A DNA stretch of 59,109 nucleotides from Bacteroidales bacterium (lineage in GTDB: Bacteria > Bacteroidota > Bacteroidia > Bacteroidales > WCHB1-69). Position 1 is the first letter of the stretch; each line of letters starts with the position of its first letter. Of this stretch, positions 44,779 through 53,079 are shown in pieces. Below the pieces are notes generated by a model that ran no database searches, was not told the origin of the DNA, and worked only from the letters and a program-made list of their open reading frames with translations. A program made the translations under genes and the position numbers. The stretch is from NCBI GenBank assembly GCA_017964255.1, contig JAGCSI010000081.1, positions 1-59,109 of the forward strand. Direction: 5' to 3'.

Positions 44779-46419
44779 CTACCAGAACACCGTATAAATC
44801 ACCACCAGAATAATGCAGATGGTGTAGGCGCAGAGGTGGAAAATGCGGTTGGTTTTGAAATAGTCGGCAACGAGCGGTATGGCTTTTGTGTCGTCGTCGG
44901 TGGGGCAGGTGGCTAAACTTACCATCACAATGATGGCCATGGTGAGTATGCAGGTGTAGAACATCTGGTCCAGGAAAGGCATGTTGATGGGCAGGAATTT
45001 GAGCGCCAACGCAATGGGAATGGACAGAATGACGCCTGTAACCGCTCCTTTGTTGTTGGTTTTCTTCCAGAAAAGGCCTAAAAGGAACAATGCTAGAATG
45101 CCGGGGCTGACCAGTCCGGTGTATTCCTGAATGTATTGGAACATCTGTCCCACACTGCCTAACATGGGGGCGACAAAGCAAGCAATCAACAAGAAAACCG
45201 CGGCGGAGATACGGCCCACATTGACCAGGTTGACTTTTTTGTCACTCTTTTGTTCCATCTTAGGTGCAATGTACGGCTTGAAAACATCCATGGTGAAAAT
45301 GGTGGAGGCCGAGTTGAGCATGGATGCTAAGGAAGATATGATGGCGGCAGCTAAGGCGGCCAGCACCAAGCCTTTCAGACCGATGGGAACAAAGCTGCTG
45401 ATGAGCCAGGGATAGGCATTGTCGTTGTTGAGGGCACCGTTGTCCAGGGTAAACGCCTCCACAGCTCCGTAGCTGCCTTCGGTGAACATGACGTAGGCGA
45501 TGATGCCCGGAATAACCACGATAAAGGGAATGAGCAGTTTGAGGAAGGCGGCGAAGGCCAGTCCCTTTTGCGCTTCGGGCAGCGACTTGGCAGCGAAAGC
45601 GCGCTGGATGATATACTGGTTGAAGCCCCAGTAATAGAGGTTGGCTACCCATAGTCCGCCAATCAGCATCACGATGCCGGGCAGATTATGGAATTCGGGA
45701 TTGTCTTGTTTGAGTATCAGGTGGAAACGGTCGCCAGCCACATTGGCCACATGGCGCACGCCTTGCGAGAGACTGCCGTCGGGACTGACATAATGGAAGG
45801 CCACGAGGGTGGTGATCACACCGCCCACCACCAGCAGCAAAACTTGCAGGATGTCGGTCCACGCCACCGAGGAAAGTCCGCCACGCAGCGAGTAGCAGGC
45901 CGCGATAATGGCCAGCCCGATGATAGAGGGGATGATGAGCCTGCCGTCGCCCATGCCGATGATGGTATCGATGGCTTTGCCGCCGAGGAAGAGGACGGAG
46001 GTGAGGTTGACGAAGACGAAGAGGCCAATCCAGAAGACTGCCAGGATGGTGCGTAGTTGCCGCGAATAACGTTTCTCCACAAATTCGGGGATGGTGTAGA
46101 TGCCTTGGCGGATGAAGATGGGCATGAAGAATTTGGCGACGATGATGAGGGTGATGGCCGCCATGAATTCGTAAGAGGCTACGGCCAGTCCGCCGGCGAA
46201 GCCCGAACCCGACATGCCGATAAATTGTTCGGCTGAGATGTTGGCGGCTATCAGCGAGGCGCCAATGGCCCACCAAGGCAGGGATTTTCCTGCCAAGAAA
46301 TAGTCTTCGGCCGATTGGCTTGGCTTTTTCTTTCGGGCTATCCACCGCCCCAACCCCACAATGATTAGCAGGTAGGCGATGAAAATGATGATGTCGATGG
46401 TGTGAAATGCAGGATTCAT
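44779..46419 (-). CDS. Sodium:solute symporter (SSS family), likely sugar uptake
   Basis: 546 residues with about 13-14 hydrophobic helices (IDIIIFIAYLLIIVGLGRWI; LKGLVLAALAAAIISSLASM). Family features: ARKKKPSQSAEDYFLAGKSL after the first helix, the GASLIAANISAEQFIGMSGS segment of helix 2 that shapes the sodium and substrate site, and YWGFNQYIIQRAFAAKS in the middle. These are typical of the SGLT-like branch of SSS proteins. It acts in the inner membrane. It lies downstream of galK on the same strand, separated by a 352-base low-complexity region, so galactose or a related sugar is the likely substrate (inference). Confidence 0.93.
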   Translation of the reverse strand: MNPAFHTIDIIIFIAYLLIIVGLGRWIARKKKPSQSAEDYFLAGKSLPWWAIGASLIAANISAEQFIGMSGSGFAGGLAVASYEFMAAITLIIVAKFFMPIFIRQGIYTIPEFVEKRYSRQLRTILAVFWIGLFVFVNLTSVLFLGGKAIDTIIGMGDGRLIIPSIIGLAIIAACYSLRGGLSSVAWTDILQVLLLVVGGVITTLVAFHYVSPDGSLSQGVRHVANVAGDRFHLILKQDNPEFHNLPGIVMLIGGLWVANLYYWGFNQYIIQRAFAAKSLPEAQKGLAFAAFLKLLIPFIVVIPGIIAYVMFTEGSYGAVEAFTLDNGALNNDNAYPWLISSFVPIGLKGLVLAALAAAIISSLASMLNSASTIFTMDVFKPYIAPKMEQKSDKKVNLVNVGRISAAVFLLIACFVAPMLGSVGQMFQYIQEYTGLVSPGILALFLLGLFWKKTNNKGAVTGVILSIPIALALKFLPINMPFLDQMFYTCILTMAIIVMVSLATCPTDDDTKAIPLVADYFKTNRIFHLCAYTICIILVVIYTVFW

Positions 46420-46771
46420 GATATTAATGTGCTAATTAGTAAATGTGCTAATGTGCTAATTGTTTTTAGGTTAGAAGGTTAGGAATGTTAGAAGGTTAGA
46501 AAGTTAGGGGTTAGTGTTTAGTGTTTTTTGGGGCTGTGGGCTGTGAGCCGTGAGCTGTGGGGTAGAATTCAAAGTTCAAATGTTTAATGTTTAGTGTTTA
46601 GAGGGTTAGAAGGTGAGAGCTTTAGTGTTTAATGTTTAGAGGGTTAGGAAGGTTAGGAGGTTAGGAAGGTTAGGAGGTTAGGAATTTTGGACTTTGGATT
46701 TTGGATTTTGGATTTTGAATTTTGAACTTTGAATTTTGAATTCTTAACTGTCAACTGTCAATTGTCAACTG
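46420..46771. repeat. 352-base gene-free low-complexity region of short direct repeats
   Basis: The region is built of successive runs of short near-repeats (+ strand): GTGCTAAT; GGTTAGAAGGTTAGGAATGT and relatives; GCTGTGGGCTGTGAGCCGTG; GTTTAATGTTTAGTGTTTAG; GGTTAGGAAGGTTAGGAGGT; GGATTTTGGATTTTGGATTT; and finally GTCAACTGTCAATTGTCAAC. No open frame, promoter box or stable terminator hairpin stands out. The last run continues across the galK stop codon. Confidence 0.85.
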
Positions 46772-47872
46772 TCAACTGATGTACCCTTCCATCTCTATCC
46801 CAAACTTCTTCTCGTATGCTTTTCCAATCTCTTCGATAAATCTCTCCACCTGGTTTTCGGCGATGAGTGTGACGGTGCAGCCGCCGAAGCCGGCACCGGT
46901 CATGCGGCTGCCAAGCACGCCTTCAAATTGCTGGGCATGCTCCACCAGAAAGTCCAGTTCGGGACAGCTTACCTCGTAGTCGTCGCAGAGCGAAGCATGC
47001 GAGGCGTTCATCAGCTGACCGAAGAGGGGCATGTTGTGGTTTCTCAATGCTTGTACGGCTTCTTTTACCCTCTCGTTCTCGCTGATGGTGTGGCGTGCCC
47101 TGCGCAGCACCGTGTCTGAAAATTGGCCGGACACTTGTGACGAAAGTTTTTCGAACTGCTCCGTGTTGAGTTGGCAGAGATGCCGGATTGGGACAAGTTT
47201 TTGCAGTATGCGCAGGGCTTCCTCGCATTCCTGCCGGCGCTGGTTGTAAGCCGAATCCACCAGTCCTCTTTTCTTTTTGCTGTTGCAGATGACAAAGCGG
47301 AGGCCATCCAATGCCAAGGGAACATATTTGTATTCCAGGGTGTTGCAGTCCAGTGCAATGGCATGACCTTCTTTTCCGAAGCCAGCGGCAAACTGGTCCA
47401 TGATTCCGCATTTCATCCCTACAAAGTCATTCTCGGCATGTTGTGCCATCTTGACCAATTCCAAAGTGGAGAAATGATTGTCAATTAAAGCATTAAGCGC
47501 AAGAGCGGTGACCACCTCGATGGAGGCGGAAGAGGATAGGGCGGCGCCAATGGGCATATTGCCACGGAAATGGAAATTGTAGCCGTGGAAGTGATAGCCT
47601 CGGTCGGTGAACTCCTTGATAACTCCCAGGGGATAGTCCACCCAGCAGTGATGGTGTTGGCTCATGCCTGCTTCATCCAGTTCGAAGACAGCTTGGTCGT
47701 TGTCCGAGCTGAAACGGCAAAGCTGGTCATTGCGGTGGCTAAGCGTCAGGTAGGTGCCCATGCTCAGTGCCACAGGCAACACCAGTCCTCCGTTGTAGTC
47801 AGTGTGATCGCCAATCAGGTTCACCCGCCCAGGGGCGAAGAAGCTTTGCACAGTATTCGTTTTATTGTTCAT
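46772..47872 (-). CDS. galK: Galactokinase
   Basis: 366 residues. GHMP-kinase signatures: GRVNLIGDHTDYNGG (15-29), the galactokinase signature; the ATP-binding glycine/serine loop PIGAALSSSASIEV (~110-123); the MKCGIMDQFA segment that contains the catalytic-base aspartate; and the C-terminal motif MTGAGFGGCTV. It phosphorylates galactose to galactose-1-phosphate with ATP (Leloir pathway, cytoplasm). Its start codon shares one base with the galM stop (TAATG), so the two are translationally coupled. The TGA stop lies inside a GTCAACTG-type repeat run, so the natural C-terminus may have been altered by a couple of residues (ends EGYIS). No galT or galE is present in the window. Confidence 0.97.
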   Translation of the reverse strand: MNNKTNTVQSFFAPGRVNLIGDHTDYNGGLVLPVALSMGTYLTLSHRNDQLCRFSSDNDQAVFELDEAGMSQHHHCWVDYPLGVIKEFTDRGYHFHGYNFHFRGNMPIGAALSSSASIEVVTALALNALIDNHFSTLELVKMAQHAENDFVGMKCGIMDQFAAGFGKEGHAIALDCNTLEYKYVPLALDGLRFVICNSKKKRGLVDSAYNQRRQECEEALRILQKLVPIRHLCQLNTEQFEKLSSQVSGQFSDTVLRRARHTISENERVKEAVQALRNHNMPLFGQLMNASHASLCDDYEVSCPELDFLVEHAQQFEGVLGSRMTGAGFGGCTVTLIAENQVERFIEEIGKAYEKKFGIEMEGYIS

Positions 47873-48882
47873 TATTGAAATCGGTATTTTGTTCTACTTT
47901 TGTATGTATGGCCAGGCCGTAGGAAGGCATTGGATTCCGGCCAGTGCTGGTTGGGGGAGTCGGGGAATTTTTGGGTTTCGAGGCAGACAGCGGAGCGTTG
48001 TTGGTAGGCAATGCCGTTCTTGCCAATGACGCTGCCATCGAGGAAGTTGCCGGTATAGACCTGCATTCCCGGCTCTGTGGTGAAGACTTCCATTGCAATG
48101 CCCGTGACGGGACTTTCCAAGCGGGCACACGGACGGGTGTCGTCACCTAGGGTGTTCAGTACCCAGTTGTGGTCGTAGCCGCGACCGATGCGCAACTGTT
48201 CAAAATCGGTGTCAATATCGCGACCAATCGCTTTCGTCTGCCGGAAATCCATCGGGGTTCCGTCCACAGAAGCCAACTCGCCCTTGGGGATAAAGCTCTC
48301 GCCGATAGGCGTATAGCGGTCTGCATCAATGGTCAGTAGGTTGTTGAGGATGTCGGTTGAGGCGTCCCCATTGAGGTTAAAGTAACTGTGGTTGGTCATG
48401 TTGATGACCGTCGGGCTGTCTGTAACCGCCTCATACTGAATGTCCAGTGCATTGTCGTCCGTCAGGGTGTAGGTGACACGGGTGCATACGTTGCCCGGGA
48501 ATCCGCTGTCGCCATCCTCACTGACGAAGCTCAGTACCAGCTGACTGTCGCTCACAGATTCCACATTGAACATGCGGTATTGCCAGCCGTCAGGACCGCC
48601 GTGCAGGCAGTGAGGACCATTGTTTTGTGGCAATTGATACGTATGACCATCTATCGTTATCTGTCCGTTGTTCAGTCGGTTAGCGTATCTTCCAATTACT
48701 GCCCCAAAGTCAGAGAGGTGGGTTTCGGGCAGATAATCCTCCAGTTTGTCAAAGCCCAGTACTACATTCCGCATTTCGCCATTCTTGTCAGGAACCCACA
48801 GGCCGACAATGCGCCCCCCGAAGTTGGTGATGGCGGCGCTCATGCCTTTGCGGTTCTTTAACTTGAATAAGCGTGAATCCAT
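47872..48882 (-). CDS. galM: Aldose 1-epimerase (galactose mutarotase)
   Basis: 336 residues from the ATG at 48882; a TTG two codons upstream is disfavoured. It interconverts alpha and beta anomers of galactose/glucose, supplying the alpha anomer to galactokinase. Motifs: NRLNNGQITIDG and NNGPHCLHGG (substrate pocket), NMTNHSYFNLNG with the catalytic-acid histidine, DHNWVLN, and AVCLETQKFPDSPNQ with the catalytic-base glutamate in LETQ. Length is normal for the family. No signal peptide, so cytoplasmic. It starts 23 bases after the GH97 stop, and the gap is filled by short repeats. Confidence 0.96.
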   Translation of the reverse strand: MDSRLFKLKNRKGMSAAITNFGGRIVGLWVPDKNGEMRNVVLGFDKLEDYLPETHLSDFGAVIGRYANRLNNGQITIDGHTYQLPQNNGPHCLHGGPDGWQYRMFNVESVSDSQLVLSFVSEDGDSGFPGNVCTRVTYTLTDDNALDIQYEAVTDSPTVINMTNHSYFNLNGDASTDILNNLLTIDADRYTPIGESFIPKGELASVDGTPMDFRQTKAIGRDIDTDFEQLRIGRGYDHNWVLNTLGDDTRPCARLESPVTGIAMEVFTTEPGMQVYTGNFLDGSVIGKNGIAYQQRSAVCLETQKFPDSPNQHWPESNAFLRPGHTYKSRTKYRFQ

Positions 48883-48921
48883 TGTCAACTGTCAATTATC
48901 AATTGTCAATTATCAATTGTC
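48881..48921. repeat. Short direct-repeat run across the GH97 stop and galM leader
   Basis: ATTGTCAACTGTCAATTATC and further copies of CAATTGTCAATTAT fill 48881-48921. The run contains the last residues and TGA stop of the GH97 gene and touches the galM start codon. The same motif ends the low-complexity region at ~46745-46780 across the galK stop, so the two runs flank the galKM pair. Confidence 0.85.
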
Positions 48922-50975
48922 ACCGCCGCTCCGCCTCCCGGTGCCAGCTCTAAGCTCAGTTTTCCGTCAGCGGGTACGACCATTGTTTTCTTCTGATAGT
49001 CAATGCCTTTGCGGTGAGCATTGGGACCATCCACAAACATTGTCATTGAGCCGGAGGTGATGCCCAATTCCTTGAGGTTAATCTCGATGGTGCGGGCGTT
49101 CCAATCGGTGATGGTGCCGATATACCAAGTATTGCCTTTGCGTTTGGCGGTAACGATATATTTCCCGACTTTGCCGTCCAAAATGCGGGTTTCGTCCCAG
49201 ACAGTGGGCACTTTGGCGATGAAGTCGGTGCATTCTGGTTCCTGCATATAAGCGGTAGGTGCGTCGCAAAGCATCGCAAACGGTGCGTCAAAAATCACGT
49301 ACTCAGCCAATTGTCGGCAGCGTGTGCCTTGACTCATCGGCTCGTTCCAACTTGGGAAATAGCACCAGTAGGCGGCATTGCGCATGGCCCCCTGCGTGAA
49401 GTCCATCGGTCCGGCCAGCATACGGATGAACGGAATGGTGACCTCATACTTCACCATATCCGTTTTGCTGTCCACCCACTTGCACTGCTCCAGTCCGAAC
49501 ACGCCCTCATAGTTCAGCACATTGGGGTAGGTGCGGCTCAGTCCCGTGGGCTTGTACGCCCCGTGAAAGTCGATGAAGAGGTGGTATTTTGCAGCAGTGG
49601 CGGCCATCCGCTCATAGAAGTTGACCACAATCTGGTCGTCGCGATCCATGAAATCGACCTTGAAGCCCTTCACGCCCATCTCGGAATAGTGCTTGCAGAC
49701 ACGCTCCATTTCCTTATCCATGGCGGCATAGCCTGCCCATAACACGATGCCAACGCCTTTGGATTCAGCGTATTTCACCAACATCGGCAAATCAATTTCG
49801 GGCACCACTTGGAAGAGGTCGGCCTGCTTGTTCACTGCCCAACCTTCATCCAAAATCACATATTCAATACCTTTCTCGGCGGCGAAATCAATATAGTATT
49901 TGTATGTCTCATTGTTGATGCCTGCCTTGAAATCCACGCCCCAGATGTTCCAATTGTTCCACCAGTCCCATGCCACTTTTCCAGGCTTAATCCACGAAAT
50001 GTCAGCCACTTTGCTCGACTCGGACAGCAGATAAACGAGGTCGTTGTTGGCCAAATCCTTATCCTCCGTGGCGATAGCGATCACGCGCCATGGGAACGCC
50101 CTCGTGCCGGCAGTTTTGGCGATATAGTTCTCGCGCTCTTTCACTACATACTGCAGGTTATTGTGTCCGCCTTGCTCCCAAGTTTTCGGTAGCGGTGCAA
50201 AATAGCCGATCATGGAATTGCCTTTGGTATGTTTGAGATACATGCCCGGATAGTCGCGCAGGTCGGCTTCGGTGATAACGGCCGTACGTACATGCCAATT
50301 ATTCAGGTTGCTTTCCCAACGGGGCATAAAGAATACCTTCACCATCATGGGCAGGAAAGCAAGTCGGTCGTTAGCCATATTGTGTAGAAACGTATCTACG
50401 TAGGTGTTTTCAAACGAAGTGCAGAGTTGTTCGGAAAAGTCACCATTTTTGGCTGCTTGTCGGTTGACATACGGAATTAAGGCTTTGGGTTCCATATTTG
50501 AAATACCATTGGCAGGAAAATTAAATTCCGCCATCTCGTGCTTTATGACAAGGGAATCTTTCCTATTTGTTACAAAACGGTAAGCAATGCCGGAGTTGTA
50601 AACTCGGAATATTACCTTGAAATTTCCTTTAAAACTGATAATCAATTCGTTATATCGGTCTTGGATTTTCGCTTTTTTGTAAAAATGTGCGGTGACTTCC
50701 TGATCTACGGATTTCCGTTCTATTTTCGTCACTTTCGGATTACGTCCGAGTATGGTGCCGTTATCCAATTCTATTCCAATTTCAGAAGGCATTATAAAGG
50801 CATTTCCTAAACTGTCAATATAGGGATGGGTGCTTTGGACAGAGTATTGTAGCTGGTTCGTTGAGCAGTCGACCATCACCTTTATATATCCGTCGGGGGA
50901 ATAAAGGGTTTCAGTTTGGGCTGTGCCCGCCAGAACAATGCACAACAGCAGGATTAGCAGTAGTTTTTCTTTCAT
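48906..50975 (-). CDS. Glycoside hydrolase family 97, probable alpha-galactosidase
   Basis: 689 residues with signal peptide MKEKLLLILLLCIVLAGTAQ. It has the GH97 layout: N-terminal beta-sandwich (~25-280, YSPDGYIKVMVD), central TIM barrel (~290-590) and C-terminal beta domain. Barrel landmarks are AWDWWNNWNIWGVDF, YVILDEGWA, GVKGFKVDFMDRDDQ and YEGVFGLEQCKW. GH97 splits into inverting alpha-glucosidases (SusB type, two glutamate bases) and retaining alpha-galactosidases with an aspartate nucleophile. Asp441 in KVDFM is at a position that fits the retaining type, and the neighbouring galM-galK genes support galactose release. Expected periplasmic or surface location; substrates such as melibiose, raffinose or galactomannan side chains are inferred. 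It ends inside a short-repeat run (VTIDN). Confidence 0.93.
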   Translation of the reverse strand: MKEKLLLILLLCIVLAGTAQTETLYSPDGYIKVMVDCSTNQLQYSVQSTHPYIDSLGNAFIMPSEIGIELDNGTILGRNPKVTKIERKSVDQEVTAHFYKKAKIQDRYNELIISFKGNFKVIFRVYNSGIAYRFVTNRKDSLVIKHEMAEFNFPANGISNMEPKALIPYVNRQAAKNGDFSEQLCTSFENTYVDTFLHNMANDRLAFLPMMVKVFFMPRWESNLNNWHVRTAVITEADLRDYPGMYLKHTKGNSMIGYFAPLPKTWEQGGHNNLQYVVKERENYIAKTAGTRAFPWRVIAIATEDKDLANNDLVYLLSESSKVADISWIKPGKVAWDWWNNWNIWGVDFKAGINNETYKYYIDFAAEKGIEYVILDEGWAVNKQADLFQVVPEIDLPMLVKYAESKGVGIVLWAGYAAMDKEMERVCKHYSEMGVKGFKVDFMDRDDQIVVNFYERMAATAAKYHLFIDFHGAYKPTGLSRTYPNVLNYEGVFGLEQCKWVDSKTDMVKYEVTIPFIRMLAGPMDFTQGAMRNAAYWCYFPSWNEPMSQGTRCRQLAEYVIFDAPFAMLCDAPTAYMQEPECTDFIAKVPTVWDETRILDGKVGKYIVTAKRKGNTWYIGTITDWNARTIEINLKELGITSGSMTMFVDGPNAHRKGIDYQKKTMVVPADGKLSLELAPGGGAAVTIDN

Positions 50976-50993
50976 GTTTTGTGTATATTATTG

Positions 50994-51020
50994 AAAAAGA
51001 CGGAGCAAGCCCCGTCTTTT
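50994..51020 (-). terminator. Intrinsic terminator between the PCMD-like and GH97 genes
   Basis: On the - strand, AAAAGACGG (read from 51020) pairs with CCGTCTTTT around an 8-base loop, with T runs on both sides. It lies 20 bases after the stop of the PCMD-like gene (51041) and just upstream of the GH97 start, implying that GH97 has its own promoter or relies on readthrough. No clear TAnnTTTG box was found in the short gap. Confidence 0.8.
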
Positions 51021-51040
51021 CATTTTTTCAAATATTCGAA

Positions 51041-52192
51041 TTATTGATTGACAATTTTCTTGCTAAAGGTCCCTTGGTCTGTTTCGCATTGGAGAATGAA
51101 AATACCTTTGTAAGGCAATTCCAAGGTGATGTTTTCGGTCAGTGGTGTTGTTTGCTGCAGCAGTTTGCCATCAATACTGTATAATTTGATAGACAGGGGT
51201 TTCTGTTGGAATTGCAGCTGGCACTGGCCGTTGGCGGGATTGGGGTAGCAGAGCACCTTGTCTTCTGCTAAAGTCTGTACACTGCTGCCATCAGATGTCC
51301 ATAACTGCAGGTTGTCCACATACAGGGCAGAGCCTTGCTGGCGGTTGTCGGCACTTGCTGAGGAACAGAGCACGATGACCAATGAGTCAGGGTTGACCAA
51401 AGGCTGGCCTGAGACCATCTCTCCAAGGGAGGAGTAGGAGACCTCAAAAGGAGTGTAAGTGGAGACATCGGACAGGCTCATGGCAAAGCCACCGCCGACC
51501 ACCTCACGGCGATGGGTGGTAGTGTTGTACTTGGTGCCAAAAATCAGGACACCTCCATTGTCACCACTGGTGGCGGAAGTGTATTTGTATTGTCCTGTAA
51601 GACTGCCGATAACTTGTCCGTTGAGGGGGATGCCACCGGTAATGTAATCATTCATATCCAGTTCACTGAGACTTGCCAACATCTGTGAGAGGTCACCGGT
51701 GTTCTCTGCGAAGGTCGTCATCAGGGTGGCCAGCTGCTCCACGTTTATTTCTCCGGTAGTCAAAAAGGTCGGTATCACCATGTTTGCCAGTTCGTCATCC
51801 AAATAAGATTCGAAAAGTGAATAAACTCCTGAAGAAATGATGTCGGACAGCTTAAAACTCTCCAGTTTGAGGGCCTTATTTCCTTCTGGCACGCCATTGG
51901 TCTCCTGGGCGACTTTCAACAAAGGCAGGTCGGTGTTGATATTGAGGCTCATACCCGAGTAGGTGATGGGATAGTCAATGGGGAAAGATGGGTAGTTCCA
52001 ATTACTTGGATAGGTGAAGTCTCCATAAACAGGTAACAACGGTATGGGACCGACCATTATACTGTATCCACTGCCATTGGACCATTCCTCGAAGCCGCTG
52101 TTGGTGAACGGAATGTTGGTTTGAGCCTGTGACACAAAAGCGGTCGCAATCAGAAACAGAAATGAAAATAGTAAACTTTTAATTGTTTTCAT
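51041..52192 (-). CDS. T9SS-exported PCMD-like protein
   Basis: 383 residues from the ATG at 52192; the frame extends 20 codons further upstream, but the signal peptide (MKTIKSLLFSFLFLIATAFV, then SQAQ) fixes this start. Residues ~23-290 begin IPFTNSGFEEWSNGSGYS and include NWNYPSFPIDYP, GNKALKLESFKLSD, GGVLIFGTKYNTTTHRREVV and SSASADNRQQGSALYVDNLQ. This resembles the PCMD (putative carbohydrate-metabolism) domain often found near glycan-use genes. The final ~75 residues are a T9SS type A sorting domain (VLCYPNPANGQCQL, IKLYSIDGKLLQQ, GIFILQCETDQG, SKKIVNQ). Probably a cell-surface glycan-binding or glycan-acting protein; activity unknown. It precedes the galactose genes on the same strand. 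Confidence 0.88.
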   Translation of the reverse strand: MKTIKSLLFSFLFLIATAFVSQAQTNIPFTNSGFEEWSNGSGYSIMVGPIPLLPVYGDFTYPSNWNYPSFPIDYPITYSGMSLNINTDLPLLKVAQETNGVPEGNKALKLESFKLSDIISSGVYSLFESYLDDELANMVIPTFLTTGEINVEQLATLMTTFAENTGDLSQMLASLSELDMNDYITGGIPLNGQVIGSLTGQYKYTSATSGDNGGVLIFGTKYNTTTHRREVVGGGFAMSLSDVSTYTPFEVSYSSLGEMVSGQPLVNPDSLVIVLCSSASADNRQQGSALYVDNLQLWTSDGSSVQTLAEDKVLCYPNPANGQCQLQFQQKPLSIKLYSIDGKLLQQTTPLTENITLELPYKGIFILQCETDQGTFSKKIVNQ

Positions 52193-52248
52193 ATTATTTG
52201 TATTTGTTGTTTTTATAGTTTCATTTTGCAAAGTAAATAAAAAAAACG

Positions 52249-52260
52249 GCAACTTGTTGC
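52249..52260. promoter_or_regulatory. Short dyad between divergent genes
   Basis: GCAAC-TT-GTTGC is a 5-base-arm dyad in the 183-base gap (52193-52375) between the PCMD-like gene (leftward) and the nitroreductase gene (rightward). On the - strand TTACTTTG, about 30-45 bases before the PCMD-like start, differs at one position from the -7 consensus. The dyad could be a small operator, but chance occurrence is quite possible. Confidence 0.25.
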
Positions 52261-52351
52261 GGCATTGAGATTTTTTTTTCCACAGAGGGGTATAGTATAA
52301 TCTTTTTGAAAAAAAAAGTATGTTATAGCAGTCTTATTCAAAAAAAAGATT

Positions 52352-52359
52352 TAATTTTG
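52352..52359 (+). promoter_or_regulatory. Bacteroidota -7 box before the nitroreductase gene
   Basis: TAATTTTG is an exact TAnnTTTG match, 16 bases before the ATG at 52376. No good -33 TTTG lies at 19-21 bases upstream, so the promoter is only half supported by sequence. Confidence 0.5.
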
Positions 52360-52375
52360 CAGAAAAATAAAAACA

Positions 52376-52999
52376 ATGAAAAAGATTTACAATTTTATGT
52401 TTGCCGCAGTCATGCTGCTGGCTGTCTCTTGCCAAAACGAACCGGCTGTGACAGAAACCGTTAATGAAGAACCTCAAATCAACACAACTATGGAAGATTT
52501 ATTGACCAGACGTAGCATACGTCAGTACACTGATGAAATGCCTCCGATGGAGGTGATTGAAGAAATCTGCAAGGCGGGTACCTACGCTCCCACGGGCATG
52601 AACCGCCAGAGCCCGATTATCATTGCGGTGACCAACCGTGAGATGCGCGACCGCATGAGCCGCCTCAATGCCCAGGTGATGGGTAACGACAGCGATCCCT
52701 TCTATGGCGCACCGGTTGTATTGGTGGTGTTGGCCGACAAAAATGTGCATACCCATGTTGAAGACGGCAGCTTGGTGATGGGCAACCTGATGCTTGCCGC
52801 CCATGCCAAAGGCCTTGGCTCTTGCTGGATTCACCGAGCCAGAGAGGTGTTTGAATCTGAAGAAGGCAAACAAATCCTGGCCGAACTCGGCATCGAGGGT
52901 GATTATGTAGGCGTTGGCAACTGCATCCTTGGCTATGTCGCCGGCGACTATCCCGAAGCCAAACCCCGCAAAGACAACTGGGTGTATTGGGTGAAATAA
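52376..52999 (+). CDS. Nitroreductase-family flavoprotein with lipoprotein signal
   Basis: 207 residues. The N-terminus (MKKIYNFMFAAVMLLAVSC) is a lipoprotein signal with lipobox LAVSC and Cys19 as the lipidation site, then a ~20-residue linker (QNEPAVTETVNEEPQIN). From ~39 it is a complete nitroreductase domain of normal size: RRSIRQYTD (FMN-phosphate contact), GTYAPTGMNRQSP (flavin loop), FYGAPVVLVVLAD, DGSLVMGNLMLAAHAKGLGS and CWIHRAREVF. These enzymes use FMN and normally NAD(P)H to reduce quinones, nitro compounds or related substrates in the cytoplasm. A lipid anchor would put this one outside the inner membrane. Internal initiation at the ATG near residue 39 (MEDLLTRRS) would give a cytosolic form, but the promoter box position favours the first ATG. 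Confidence 0.92.
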   Translation: MKKIYNFMFAAVMLLAVSCQNEPAVTETVNEEPQINTTMEDLLTRRSIRQYTDEMPPMEVIEEICKAGTYAPTGMNRQSPIIIAVTNREMRDRMSRLNAQVMGNDSDPFYGAPVVLVVLADKNVHTHVEDGSLVMGNLMLAAHAKGLGSCWIHRAREVFESEEGKQILAELGIEGDYVGVGNCILGYVAGDYPEAKPRKDNWVYWVK

Positions 53000-53025
53000 A
53001 AAAAAGATAACTGTTGAATAAAAAG

Positions 53026-53051
53026 AAAAGAGACGCCAACGCGTCTCTTTT
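53026..53051. terminator. Perfect bidirectional intrinsic terminator
   Basis: AAAAGAGACGC (53026-53036), a CAAC loop and GCGTCTCTTTT (53041-53051) make an 11-bp perfect stem with T runs on both strands. It ends the nitroreductase gene and the convergent giant gene (stop at 53080). Confidence 0.93.
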
Positions 53052-53079
53052 TTTATGAATAAGGAACCTTTGTATAATC

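Noticed and set aside
45686-46345. 219-codon - strand frame overlapping the symporter in another frame
   Set aside because: Composition is Arg/His/Pro-rich, typical of a shifted frame of a GC-rich membrane-protein gene.
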